DNA from: JAFGTX01 sp942492225
Lineage (GTDB): Bacteria > Bacillota > Clostridia > Peptostreptococcales > Acidaminobacteraceae
NCBI GenBank assembly: GCA_942492225.1
Contig: CALODS010000057.1
Span: forward strand, 1 to 10,000
DNA: 10,000 bases
Direction: 5' to 3'
How positions within the stretch are numbered: the first letter of the stretch is position 1; every line of letters starts with the position of its first letter. Position numbers and translations under genes: made by a program. The notes beneath the pieces are model-generated. The model was not told the origin of the DNA, did no database searches, and worked only from the letters and a program-made list of their open reading frames with translations. Below, piece by piece: positions 1 through 6,579 of this stretch.

Positions 1-275
1 AATGGTGCTGGATTTGGGCAATTTTCTTACTTTATTACGGATTAACAGAGCAACAGCTGTACTCACAGCAAGTTATGATTGTGAAGATTACACTACAACA
101 AAGTTGGTACGCTGTCACACCAGACCAATCCTAATACGATTCAAGTTGAAAGATTTAATAACATTGAACAGGTACTGGCATTATCACCGTTGGCAACATT
201 TATTACTTCTTCTATCGCCAGCACTTCGAAACTGGTGCAAGAAAATTATTATTAAATTACTGCATACAGAATTGA
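1..275 (+). pseudogene. Broken inverted copy of the LemA-like gene
   Basis: This matches the minus-strand sequence of about 5917-6443. Recognisable islands include tggtgctggattt (3-15), gagcaacagc (near 48), aatacgattcaag (near 131) and catttattacttcttctatc (near 197-216). About 275 bases stand for about 525 in the intact gene, so roughly half is missing and no reading frame is kept. The 5' end lies outside the window. An open frame of about 109 codons here does not match the intact protein over any length and is not a gene. Confidence 0.8.
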
Positions 276-472
276 TGAAACACTGCAAGATTACATTAGT
301 ATTGCGTATCTATCCTAGAATATTAAACTAAAACATCATTTGAACCTATTGCTCAATTAATTCATCATTGGTACTGTTTTGCGGACACTTCTACAACACA
401 TGCGCTGAAAAGTGTTGAACAGTGGACAGAGCAAAGCGTCAACGTTTTATGATGCATGAAGAAGGTTACAAA
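275..472 (+). pseudogene. Broken inverted copy of the 111-aa gene
   Basis: The copy begins at the equivalent start codon (ATG at 275) followed by aaacactgcaagattacatt. It keeps islands coding for YPRILN and the stretch gaaaagtgttgaacagtgg (about 407-425). It ends near aaggttaca (about 462-470). Internal deletions and frameshifts remove most of the centre. It is the mirror copy of 5582-5917. Confidence 0.8.
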
Positions 473-494
473 ATCCTACCAGCGGTTGAGTGGT

Positions 495-735
495 TTTGGC
501 AGTTCGGCAACAAAGATTTACATACAAAGATGAAGAAATTCTGATTACATTTTCTAATGCCATTGAATATAACATTTGCCAGTTTGAAAGTAATATCGAA
601 CTTCTACGGTAGTTAAACACAATTTCCATGTGAAGTTTGACATTTTTACGAGAATCAACACCAATATAGGAAGAGGGAATAGGAAAATGCGGACGCTGAA
701 GATACAGATTTGCCGAACCTACAGTACGGGATACC
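495..735 (+). pseudogene. Broken inverted copy of the 133-aa gene
   Basis: The clearest match is ttcggcaacaaagattta (503-520), corresponding to the SATKIYI segment of the intact gene. It is followed by aaagatgaagaaattctgat and ctaatgccattgaatat. A second island, gaatcaacacca (about 653-664), matches the STPLYE region. The start codon is lost and more than a third of the gene is deleted. A minus-strand open frame across here (447-737) is an accident of the decayed sequence. Confidence 0.75.
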
Positions 736-739
736 ATAT

Positions 740-1058
740 GATATTTGCCGAAGTTAAGGATTAATATTTGACGTATTAAATTACCATGGTGAAATTTTAT
801 AAAGGCGAGAGCATGGTGGATTATTACCTAATTGGCAGATGAAGGATTTGGCAAATCAAATTTGCTTGAATTGATACAGTGTGGGCATTCTAGTAAAATG
901 TTAATTTTCCTAAGAACTAGGACGTGATATTACAGTCTGAAAATGGTGTTCACAGCAGTGTCAGCCAACCGGACATTTGAATTTGCCAGCGATTTAATCA
1001 ACAAAAGTGTCATTTAACGAAAGATTATTTAGTGATGCTTCTAGATGATGACTTATGA
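740..1058 (+). pseudogene. Broken inverted copy of the 185-aa MGCW gene
   Basis: Matches include gttaaggatta (near 753), ggcagatgaa (near 834), aatcaaatttgcttgaattg (near 854), tagtaaaatgttaattttc (near 891) and the region leading to the stop, gtgtcatttaacgaaagatt (about 1007-1026). Well over 100 bases in the middle of the gene are missing just before the ggcagatgaa island. The acidic tail repeat is scrambled in this copy. Confidence 0.8.
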
Positions 1059-1062
1059 AAAA

Positions 1063-1200
1063 ATGAATTTTGAAACTACGTTAAAAGGTTGGTAACAAAC
1101 ACTAGTATGCATTGCCAATAAAAATTCTGTATTTAATACGGATATTAGTGCACAACTCAGAGAATGTATTGATGAAGTAAAAACCAAATCGGTTACATAG
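1063..1200 (+). pseudogene. Inverted copy of the small gene at 4394-4565
   Basis: It opens with atgaattttgaaactac (1063 on), continues with ggtaacaaacac and ends with cagagaatgtattgatgaag followed by a tag at 1198-1200. The copy is noisy, so it cannot decide which reading frame of the intact version is right. Confidence 0.75.
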
Positions 1201-1204
1201 AGCA

Positions 1205-2120
1205 TATTTTTAGGTTGGCGATTTTGCCTATGTGAACCCACTGATTGCTGCTGGTAGCTTTTTGGCATTTGGCAAGATTGTTTTGGTGGAGCATTCCCGC
1301 TGGTGTATCAATTTATTACCAGAATTTGGTGGCAAAATTTGGCAGAAACTTTACAAACTATCGATACAGAGTATCATACAGTACTGTTGGTGCAAAGTAT
1401 TGAGAAGAATGGACTGAATGCGAACAGAAATTTATACCGATGATAAAGGTCATAGCCACACTAGGAAGCGTGGCTATCAAGGGACCTTAGATAGCTATGT
1501 AAATGATAGTAATGGATATACAGTTAGTATTGATTATCAAACATTTCTAAAGTTTTGCCAAAATTTTGTATCAAGACTAAAAAACATTCCGACAAACCAG
1601 TTTTTTGGGTGATAAGATGTATTTTCACATCGTTTTATAAAATTTAACTAGAAAATGCACAACAACATTTTATAAATAAATTGAAGTTTTGACAATTTTC
1701 ACATTTTTGGAGTACCCGAAAAACTCAAAATGGCGGAAATTTATATTAATTTTGGCACAGAATATTATCAATGTCCATCTATTTTGTGTAATGCTCCAGA
1801 CAAGATGTTGCCGATCATACAGTATTTAATGCGCAAATTGACGATCAAAACAAATTTCGTATGTGGATCTTTTGTTTAAGAACAACTTTTACGTTAAAGA
1901 GTTCATCACAGTACTGATGGGATGGTGGCAGAACTGGTAATAACAACAATGAAGTACAGTGATTACAGAGCAAAAAGGTTTGCAATAATTATGCCGGTTG
2001 CAGAAGTCAACGGGAGGAGTTTGCTGGCTGAAGACTTACCAAATTTGAAAACTACCTTGAATCCCTTCAATGGCCCCGGTATTGCCGGTTTACGGGCACA
2101 TTAATGAGCTTGAGCGGTAA
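1205..2120 (+). pseudogene. Broken inverted copy of the 367-aa membrane-protein gene
   Basis: This is the longest preserved piece of the left arm. Around 1418-1560 it encodes EIYTDDKGHSHTR and then VNDSNGYTVSIDYQTFLKF, almost identical to residues 79-91 and 103-121 of the intact protein. Later islands include aatattatcaatgtccatct (about 1761-1780) and cgatcaaaacaaattt (about 1840-1856). The counterpart of the stop codon is at 2118-2120. Frameshifts occur every few tens of bases. The short open frames at 1418-1612 and 1922-2104 are surviving or accidental pieces, not independent genes. Confidence 0.88.
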
Positions 2121-2125
2121 GTTTT

Positions 2126-2345
2126 GTGACTAAGTTTCTGCTTCATTCTCACTGGCATAATTGTTGGACTTGGATTGTCAAAGCAAAAATTTTAATAAAA
2201 TTGCTTGATAAAAGCCAATTCACGTTGCTTAGCGAATTTTCCAATATAAACATTCTTATTTGGTGGTGAAACTGAAGATGAGATGAAAAATGAAAGTTAG
2301 AAAGAGATTTTTCCTAATGAAACAATATCCAACAGACAATAAAGG
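2126..2345 (+). pseudogene. Broken inverted copy of the 80-aa gene
   Basis: It begins with the same GTG start (2126-2128) followed by taagtttctgcttcat. It keeps gttggacttggattgtcaaa (about 2163-2182) and tggtggtgaaactgaagatg (about 2261-2280). Single-base and few-base indels break the frame, for example an extra run of a and t after gtcaaagcaaaa. It overlaps the ligase copy as the intact genes do. Confidence 0.85.
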
Positions 2346-2665
2346 TTTTGTATGTTTTTGTTATGGGTTTGTCAGTCATGATGGATCTAATCCCTATTAG
2401 CTACAGTATGGCAAATTCGGTTTGGTACTGTAAACAATTGGTTTAATGAAAGTAATTTGTCCCGCTAATTTCCTAAATCAATATGCTGATCTTATCGAAG
2501 AGTTGCGTCACTAAAATTATCAAGTTATTTCATGGCATATGTACGTCGTATTTTTGCACATTTGAGCAAAATCGCTTGCTGGTCGGCAACGATATTGAAA
2601 ATGATCCTAATAAGATGTTAGTTTTATTTTGATGTTAATACATTCAAGCATGGTTTGATTGGTCC
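2317..2665 (+). pseudogene. Broken, truncated inverted copy of the RNA ligase gene
   Basis: The ATG at 2317 is followed by aaacaatatcc as in the intact gene. Later islands include ttatgggtttgtcagtcatg (motif I region), aatcaatatgctgatcttat and gaaaatgatcctaataagatgttag. The last 20 bases before the hinge match the other arm perfectly. Frameshifts and stops prevent translation. Confidence 0.85.
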
Positions 2666-3069
2666 GCGTTCTCAATAAACTCTTTTGGACCAATCAAACC
2701 ATGCTTAGTTGTATTAACATCAAATAAAACTAACATCTTATTAGGATCATTTTCAATATCGTGCCAGCCAGCAAACGATTTTGCTCCAAAATATTCACAA
2801 AATACTACGACATTACGTATACCATGAAATAACTTGTCTTTAGTGACAACTTCTTCGATAAGATCAGCATATTGATTTAAAAAAAGAGGAATAGCAGGAC
2901 CAAACCAAGTGCTACTTTCATTAAATAATTGTTTACGAGTACCAAATAGATGCCAACCTTTTTTCTTCGACCATTTAAACCGAAGGTTAGATCCATCATA
3001 TTTAACAAACCCATAACAAGACTGTCTAGGAGCCTTTGACGGTCCTGTTATACTTGGATATTGTTTCAT
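2644..3069 (-). CDS. Phage RNA ligase family protein, cut off by the inverted-repeat hinge (partial)
   Basis: This is the N-terminal half of a nucleotidyltransferase of the RNA ligase family, which joins or repairs RNA ends through an AMP-lysine intermediate. Motif I is V-K-Y-D-G-S-N with the likely adenylated lysine at K23. FGTR follows at residues 42-45. A motif III-like F-C-E-Y-F-G has its glutamate at E92, and a motif IIIa-like LVLFDV lies at 113-118. Motifs IV and V, needed for catalysis, are missing. The real gene runs only to about residue 134; the last residues (DQSNHA) are encoded by the inverted left arm, so the 141-aa frame is chimeric. Phage members of this family are usually well over 200 residues. 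The start overlaps the end of the 80-aa gene by 44 bases. Seen: motifs and chimeric end. Inferred: intact in the real genome if the hinge is an artefact. Confidence 0.85.
   Translation of the reverse strand: MKQYPSITGPSKAPRQSCYGFVKYDGSNLRFKWSKKKGWHLFGTRKQLFNESSTWFGPAIPLFLNQYADLIEEVVTKDKLFHGIRNVVVFCEYFGAKSFAGWHDIENDPNKMLVLFDVNTTKHGLIGPKEFIENADQSNHA
2666..2686. other. Hinge (21-base asymmetric centre) of the inverted repeat
   Basis: A perfect 20-base inverted repeat (aagcatggtttgattggtcc at 2646-2665 and its complement at 2687-2706) encloses 21 unpaired bases. On the minus strand these bases continue the ligase reading frame (K-E-F-I-E-N), so they look like real gene sequence present in only one arm. 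A true hairpin telomere or symmetric palindrome would not be expected to have a coding, one-sided centre. A read that switches to the complementary strand after losing a few bases would. Confidence 0.85.
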
Positions 3070-3268
3070 TAGGAAAAATCTCTTTCAACTCATTTTTCAT
3101 CTCATCTTCAGTTTCACCACCAAAAATAAGAATGTTTATATTAGATAAACCAAGTTCGCTAAGCTTAACATGAATTGGCTTTTTGTCAAGCAATTTTATT
3201 AAATTTTGCTTTGACAATCCAAGTCCAACAATGTCACCAGTGGGAGATGAAGCAAGAAACTTAATCAC
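3026..3268 (-). CDS. Conserved 80-aa phage protein of unknown function
   Basis: The protein has a GLGLSKQNLIKL segment (16-27), then a KPIHVKLSELGL segment (30-41) and an ILIFGGETEDEMKNEL segment (46-61). This pattern resembles a small alpha/beta protein family I have seen next to other phage genes, with no known activity. The start is GTG at 3266-3268, five bases after the stop of the membrane-protein gene, with an AAGGG stretch inside that gene's last codons as the likely ribosome site; this suggests coupled translation. The C-terminal 15 residues overlap the ligase start in another frame. The degraded copy at 2126 keeps the same GTG start. Confidence 0.78.
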   Translation of the reverse strand: MIKFLASSPTGDIVGLGLSKQNLIKLLDKKPIHVKLSELGLSNINILIFGGETEDEMKNELKEIFPNETISKYNRTVKGS

Positions 3269-3273
3269 AAAAC

Positions 3274-4377
3274 TTACCCTTCAAACTCATTAGTAATTGC
3301 CCAATAATAAATGCCAATATTCACAAGACCAGTAAAGAAGAAGTTCAAAAAGATAGCCCACCAAGGAGGAGTCACAGTAAGATAACTAAACTCAGCAAAC
3401 TCACGTCTTTTCCATTGACTTCTCACTTCTTTAACCATGTAATTCACAATTGCAACAAGATCGAATTGTTTTTGCTCTCTTGCGAAATTACGAATATCAA
3501 TTTTTAAACGCTCTTGCTTTGTCCAAGAAAAAACATATGTCCACTGTACTTCATTGTTGTTATTAGTACCAATACAAAGTACCAGTTCATTTTTATTACC
3601 ACCATCCCAATAGTTTTCTTGATGAATAGCAGCATCTAAAGGTTGATTCTTAAACAAAAGAATCCACATACGAATTTGTTTTGATCGTCCAATTTTAGCA
3701 TTAAATGCAGTTAACACATGATCAGCTTTTATCTTATCTGGAGCATTACCTAAAATAGATGGACATTGATAATATTCTCTAATGTAAGGGTATTCATAAA
3801 TTCCATATTGTTTACGAGTTTTTTCAGGTACTTCCAAATGTTTGAAAGTGCTATTAGAAACTTCAATTCTGTTCTCATACGAATGAGTAGTTGTTACAGG
3901 TACAAACTTCTCTGGTTGATTTTTATAAACAGTGTAATACATGTTTCCATCACCCCAAGAAACTTGGTTTAGTCTTAGGATATCTTTTTTAGTCTTATTC
4001 CCAAAATTACGACAAAACTTTAGAAATGTTTGATAATCAATACTAACAGTATATCCATTACTATCATTTACATAATATCTAGGTCCATGATATACATTAT
4101 AACTTCTAGTGTGAGTATGACCTTTATCATCAGTATAAATTTCTGTTACTTGTTCAGTCCATTCTTCATAATACTTTGCACCAACAGCCCAACCAGTATG
4201 ATACTCTGTATCGATAGTTTGTAAAGTTTCTACTAAATTTTTACCACCAAATGCAATAATAAGTGATACACCAGCAGGAATAAGAACTTCCCACCAAACA
4301 ATCTTATGTTGCCAAATATAAAAAACTATAATAGCAGCAATCAATGGAATGCACATAGGCAAAAAAGTCATAGCCAT
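3274..4377 (-). CDS. Phage membrane protein with three TM segments, function unknown
   Basis: The 367-residue protein has two N-terminal hydrophobic segments (about 5-22 and 29-45), a long hydrophilic central part of about 290 residues and one C-terminal TM segment (about 339-361). The DTEYHTGWAVGAKYYEEW stretch (56-73) resembles a conserved segment I associate with membrane proteins of unknown function in large myoviruses. Central aromatic-rich segments include YVNDSNGYTVSIDYQTF (102-118) and EYYQCPSILGNAPDK (201-215). No catalytic motif is recognised. A clear AGGAG (4386-4390) lies 8 bases before the ATG at 4377. The gene is followed after five bases by the 80-aa gene. With one tail TM and two head TMs, the large domain probably sits on one face of the membrane, but I cannot say which. 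Confidence 0.85.
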   Translation of the reverse strand: MAMTFLPMCIPLIAAIIVFYIWQHKIVWWEVLIPAGVSLIIAFGGKNLVETLQTIDTEYHTGWAVGAKYYEEWTEQVTEIYTDDKGHTHTRSYNVYHGPRYYVNDSNGYTVSIDYQTFLKFCRNFGNKTKKDILRLNQVSWGDGNMYYTVYKNQPEKFVPVTTTHSYENRIEVSNSTFKHLEVPEKTRKQYGIYEYPYIREYYQCPSILGNAPDKIKADHVLTAFNAKIGRSKQIRMWILLFKNQPLDAAIHQENYWDGGNKNELVLCIGTNNNNEVQWTYVFSWTKQERLKIDIRNFAREQKQFDLVAIVNYMVKEVRSQWKRREFAEFSYLTVTPPWWAIFLNFFFTGLVNIGIYYWAITNEFEG

Positions 4378-4393
4378 AAAAATATCTCCTATG

Positions 4394-4565
4394 CTATTTT
4401 CCGTTTGGACTTTTTACTTCATCAATACATTCTCTGATTTGTTGCACTAATAATAGAAAATGTATAACCATTAAATACAGAAGGTACTTTTGTGGCAATG
4501 CCAATACTTAAATGTTTGTTACCAACAACAGCAACATTAGTTTCAAAATTCATTTTTTCACTCAT
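4394..4565 (-). pseudogene. Small gene, probably split by a frameshift (47-aa frame plus 25-aa frame)
   Basis: An ATG at 4565 (overlapping the stop of the 185-aa gene by 8 bases; a second in-frame ATG is at 4553) opens a 47-aa frame that stops at 4422. It includes NVAVVGNKHLSIGIATKVPS. The next frame carries a protein-like stretch, VQQIRECIDEVKSPNGK, ending with TAG at 4394-4396, just before the ribosome site of the following gene. That frame has its own ATG at 4471 inside the first. The two frames together would give one protein of about 57 aa that fills the gap between neighbours. So a one-base error near 4435-4470, a real mutation, or recoding is likely. The family is not recognised. Confidence 0.6.
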
Positions 4566-5115
4566 CATCATCACCATCACCATCACCTAAATAATCTTTC
4601 ATTAAATGACACTGCTGTTTGATTAAATCAGCAACAAGATCAAAATGTCCAGTTGTTTGATATACTGCTTGTGAACCTGTAAACCTTTCTGAACTCATAA
4701 TATCACGTCTAGTTATTCCAGAAAAAATTAACATTTTACTAAATTCTTGCACTTCCTTTTCATCCAATTCAAACAAATTTGATTTAAAAACATCTGCAAA
4801 ATCAACAGATTCATCTGCCATAAAATGATTAATTTTATCCCAAGCAAATCGATGAAAGAAAATACGATTTTTATTCCCAAGAATAGCATGCCAACGCTTG
4901 TATTTTTCTTGTATATCAGGATAATAATAATCTATATCTATCTCTCGAATCCATCCATGCTCATCATAAGTACCTTTATGAATACCATGAACACGTTTAA
5001 TACAATCAAATGGCATATAATCCTTAACTAACTTATCAAGAACTACCATTACACAAGATTGTCCTTCAAAAATAGGTGTTTCAGTAATTGCACATGTTTC
5101 TTCCCAACATCCCAT
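4558..5115 (-). CDS. MGCW-type phage protein of unknown function, 185 aa, acidic tail
   Basis: The N-terminus MGCWEETCAITETPIFEG resembles a family of phage proteins of unknown function that begin MGCWN-x-TC-x-x-(S/T)-x-x-PI. Two cysteines (C3, C8) in this first segment could bind metal, but no second pair is obvious. The middle is rich in aromatic and charged residues (DIDYYYPDIQEKYKRW, about 60-75). The last nine residues, GDGDGDDDE, form a strongly acidic tail encoded by a simple triplet repeat. The start is ATG at 5115, 18 bases after the 133-aa gene. A weak AAAGG lies about 13 bases upstream, so initiation may depend on coupling to the preceding gene. Role unknown. Confidence 0.8.
   Translation of the reverse strand: MGCWEETCAITETPIFEGQSCVMVVLDKLVKDYMPFDCIKRVHGIHKGTYDEHGWIREIDIDYYYPDIQEKYKRWHAILGNKNRIFFHRFAWDKINHFMADESVDFADVFKSNLFELDEKEVQEFSKMLIFSGITRRDIMSSERFTGSQAVYQTTGHFDLVADLIKQQCHLMKDYLGDGDGDDDE
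4561..4587 (-). repeat. Short GAT/GGT triplet repeat coding an acidic tail
   Basis: Alternating ggt-gat units followed by gat-gat-gat code for the Gly-Asp tail at the end of the 185-aa protein. Such triplet runs change length easily. The degraded left-arm copy of this spot is scrambled. Confidence 0.6.
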
Positions 5116-5133
5116 TATAACAACCCAACCTTT

Positions 5134-5535
5134 CTAAAGTTCAGCAATCAAAATGTTATCTTCAATTCTAAACAATGTATCAAATCCATTATTTATCAAG
5201 AATGTTTTTAATAGTTCTATTTCATCAATACTAGCTTCATATAATGGTGTTGATTCAGAACAAGTATTCTTCCAACACCAACCAATTCCAACACCACCAA
5301 AAGTGTTATAATAAACCTGCAAAGCTTCTACATGAGGTAATGATTTAACTTGTTCAACAAGTTCATGATATAATCTATCTTCCTCTTCAAAACCTTCATC
5401 ACCATTGCCCCAACCATCTGGCAATGGTTTGTCTTGCGCTCCATATTCAATAGCATTAGAAAGTATGTCAAGAATTTCTTCATCTTTATAAACTGTGAAA
5501 CCTTTAATGTAAATCTTTGTTGCCGAACGACCCAT
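5134..5535 (-). CDS. Unknown 133-aa protein, acidic
   Basis: No family is recognised. The protein is acidic with an EEILDILSNAIEYG helix-like segment (19-32), a glycine-rich acidic stretch PDGWGNGDEGFEEED (39-53), then ELVEQVKSLPHVEALQVYY and a C-terminal DEIELLKTFLINNGF helix-like segment. There is no TM segment or signal peptide. The ATG at 5535 has a good AAGGAG about 8 bases upstream and overlaps the TAA of a tiny frame ending at 5535. It sits in the middle of a compact run of small phage genes. Probably cytoplasmic. Confidence 0.75.
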   Translation of the reverse strand: MGRSATKIYIKGFTVYKDEEILDILSNAIEYGAQDKPLPDGWGNGDEGFEEEDRLYHELVEQVKSLPHVEALQVYYNTFGGVGIGWCWKNTCSESTPLYEASIDEIELLKTFLINNGFDTLFRIEDNILIAEL

Positions 5536-5585
5536 TACTCTTCTCCTTGTGCTAAGCTAGTAATTGCAGATTTTGAAATAATCAT
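5535..5585 (-). CDS. Possible 16-residue coupling peptide
   Basis: A tiny frame, MIISKSAITSLAQGEE, starts at an ATG that overlaps the stop of the 111-aa gene (ATGA, 5582-5585). It ends with a TAA overlapping the ATG of the 133-aa gene (TAATG). It therefore tiles the gap exactly and includes the downstream gene's ribosome site. This may be chance: the gap is only 46 bases. If translated it would couple the two neighbours. No family is known. Confidence 0.25.
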   Translation of the reverse strand: MIISKSAITSLAQGEE

Positions 5586-5917
5586 TGGTGTAACCTTGTT
5601 TTAATTGCATCATAAAAACGTTGACGCTGCTCTTGATCCCACTGTTCAACACTTTCTTCAAGATCCAAAAACTCATCAACACTTGCTTGCGTTTTTTGCA
5701 AAGTATAACCATGTGTTGCCATAAAACGTAGAAAGTAATCCACTACATAACAGTTCGCTTGTGTAGAAGAATAATTTGCAAGATATTCATCCTCTTTCGG
5801 CAAACCTGCCCAATGATGAATTAATTGAAACAACCTAGAGTTCAAATGATGTTTTGGATTTAATATTCTAGGATAAAGATACCTTTGACTCCTAATATAA
5901 TCTTGCAGTGTTTTCAT
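5582..5917 (-). CDS. Unknown 111-aa protein
   Basis: No family is recognised. The protein reads as a helical, soluble polypeptide with a basic, aromatic N-terminal half (DYIRSQRYLYPRILNPKHH, then LFQLIHHWAG). Its C-terminal half is rich in Glu and Gln (DEFLDLEESVEQWDQEQRQR). The start is taken as ATG at 5917 rather than the TTG one codon earlier, because AAGGAG at 5923-5928 is 5 bases from the ATG and only 2 from the TTG. The ATG shares one base with the TGA of the LemA-like gene, so translation is probably coupled. Confidence 0.75.
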   Translation of the reverse strand: MKTLQDYIRSQRYLYPRILNPKHHLNSRLFQLIHHWAGLPKEDEYLANYSSTQANCYVVDYFLRFMATHGYTLQKTQASVDEFLDLEESVEQWDQEQRQRFYDAIKTRLHQ

Positions 5918-6507
5918 CAATTCTCCTTATCAAATAATTTAATATCATTTTCTTCACCAGTTTCGGAAGTTTCTTTTGTGATAGAAGAAGTAATAAATGT
6001 TACTTCAGCAATTCTTGCATTTTTACCAAATATGCCAAGTACAAATGAACCAGGAGGAACAGTCACAAGGTCAGTATGAGCAAGCCAAACATCATTAAGT
6101 TCCTGTTGTTTGTTAAGTAAATTCTTTCGCTCAGCTTCAACAGAAGACATTAAATCTTTCAATAAACTTGAATCGTATTCAGGATTAGATTCAGTGACAA
6201 ACTTAGCAAGAGAACCACCAGATTTGTAACGACCAGAAATAAGATCAGGATAAATATCCCTAAAGTCTTCCTTGTATTTGTCAGTAATACCAGCTTTTTG
6301 TTTAATGATCTTAAACATAGTATCGAATACTAAATCACGATCACGTAACTTTGCTTCAACAGAATTACGAAGCTGTTGCTCCTGTTGAAATAAACTAATA
6401 CCCCAAAATCCACAAAGAAGAATTACTAAAAATCCAACACCACAAATTCCTAAAATCGTCCATAAAACAGCATTACCACGACGAGACGAAAGGTGCGATT
6501 GACGCAT
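5917..6507 (-). CDS. LemA-like membrane-anchored phage protein
   Basis: The 196-aa protein has a short basic head (RQSHLSSRRGN), one strong TM helix (about 13-36) and a helical domain. The domain contains NSVEAKLRDRDLVFDTM (48-64), an SGRY segment (91-94) and SSVEAERKNLLNKQQELNDVW (121-141). This layout matches the phage branch of LemA-like proteins: an N-terminal anchor followed by a coiled helical bundle, then a PPGSFVLGIFG-type turn (151-161). The molecular role of the family is not established. The ATG at 6507 has AGGAG (6515-6519) 7 bases upstream, and a promoter with TATAAT at 6551-6556 lies 44 bases from the start. It is the first gene of the leftward run and its stop overlaps the next start. 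The domain probably faces the periplasm or outside, by analogy with N-in single-pass proteins. Confidence 0.75.
   Translation of the reverse strand: MRQSHLSSRRGNAVLWTILGICGVGFLVILLCGFWGISLFQQEQQLRNSVEAKLRDRDLVFDTMFKIIKQKAGITDKYKEDFRDIYPDLISGRYKSGGSLAKFVTESNPEYDSSLLKDLMSSVEAERKNLLNKQQELNDVWLAHTDLVTVPPGSFVLGIFGKNARIAEVTFITSSITKETSETGEENDIKLFDKEN
5923..5928 (-). promoter_or_regulatory. Ribosome binding site (AAGGAG) deciding the 5917 start
   Basis: AAGGAG on the minus strand inside the last codons of the LemA-like gene. Its 5-base spacing to ATG 5917 favours that codon over TTG 5920. Confidence 0.7.
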
Positions 6508-6550
6508 TAATTAGCTCCTAGATAAGATTGGATTTTTGATCTCACGCTAC

Positions 6551-6579
6551 ATTATACCGCAACAAAATCAAATTTTAAA
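6551..6579 (-). promoter_or_regulatory. Sigma70-like promoter before the LemA-like gene
   Basis: A perfect TATAAT (6551-6556, minus strand) lies in a 67-base gap between genes. Seventeen bases upstream is TTTAAA (6574-6579), a weak -35. The bases just before and after the -10 (TTGCGGTATAATG) are nearly the same as in the promoter before clpX (TTGCAGTATAATG). The start site would lie about 35 bases from the ATG. Confidence 0.6.

Larger units (their letters stand above)
1..2665 (+). repeat. Left arm of a large imperfect inverted repeat (degraded copy of 2687-6443)
   Basis: Read on the plus strand, this stretch follows the minus-strand sequence of 2687-6443 in the same order but with many gaps and substitutions. 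Anchor matches (left to right-arm position): 3 to 6442, 50 to about 6376, 140 to about 6170, 200 to about 5998, 285 to 5905, 511 to 5519, 892 to 4740, 1505 to 4066, 1766 to 3771, 2646 to 2706. The copy is 2.67 kb against 3.76 kb for its template, so change is mostly deletion. Length ratios between anchors vary from about 0.35 to 0.91. No gene in it stays open. It could be an unpolished fold-back long read or a truly decayed duplication; the first is more likely. The whole stretch holds no other gene that I can support. Confidence 0.95.
2687..6443 (-). repeat. Right arm of the large inverted repeat (intact version)
   Basis: This is the intact partner of the left arm. It carries open, ribosome-site-preceded genes from the ligase through most of the LemA-like gene. 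It is the better sequence, because its genes are full-length members of recognisable families while the matching left-arm genes are all broken. The far end near 6443 is set only by the left edge of the window, so the repeat may extend further outside. Confidence 0.93.

Noticed and set aside
1..2104. Open frames in the left arm (2-331, 1232-1417, 1418-1612, 1922-2104 on plus; 447-737 and 1053-1268 on minus)
   Set aside because: They are fragments or accidents within a degraded copy of the right-arm genes. Where they match anything, it is a piece of an intact protein coded further right.
2646..2706. Hairpin telomere or replication-origin palindrome at the hinge
   Set aside because: The 21-base centre is asymmetric and continues the ligase coding frame, and the arms differ strongly. 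A telomere or origin would not cut a conserved enzyme gene and would give two equally good arms.
2646..2706. Rho-independent terminator at the 20-base inverted repeat
   Set aside because: The stem is part of a kilobase-scale mirror repeat and has no U-tract directly after it.
5114..5119. TATAAT on the minus strand at the start of the 185-aa gene
   Set aside because: It overlaps the start codon itself, so it could not make a leader for this gene, and no -35 is seen at 17 bases.
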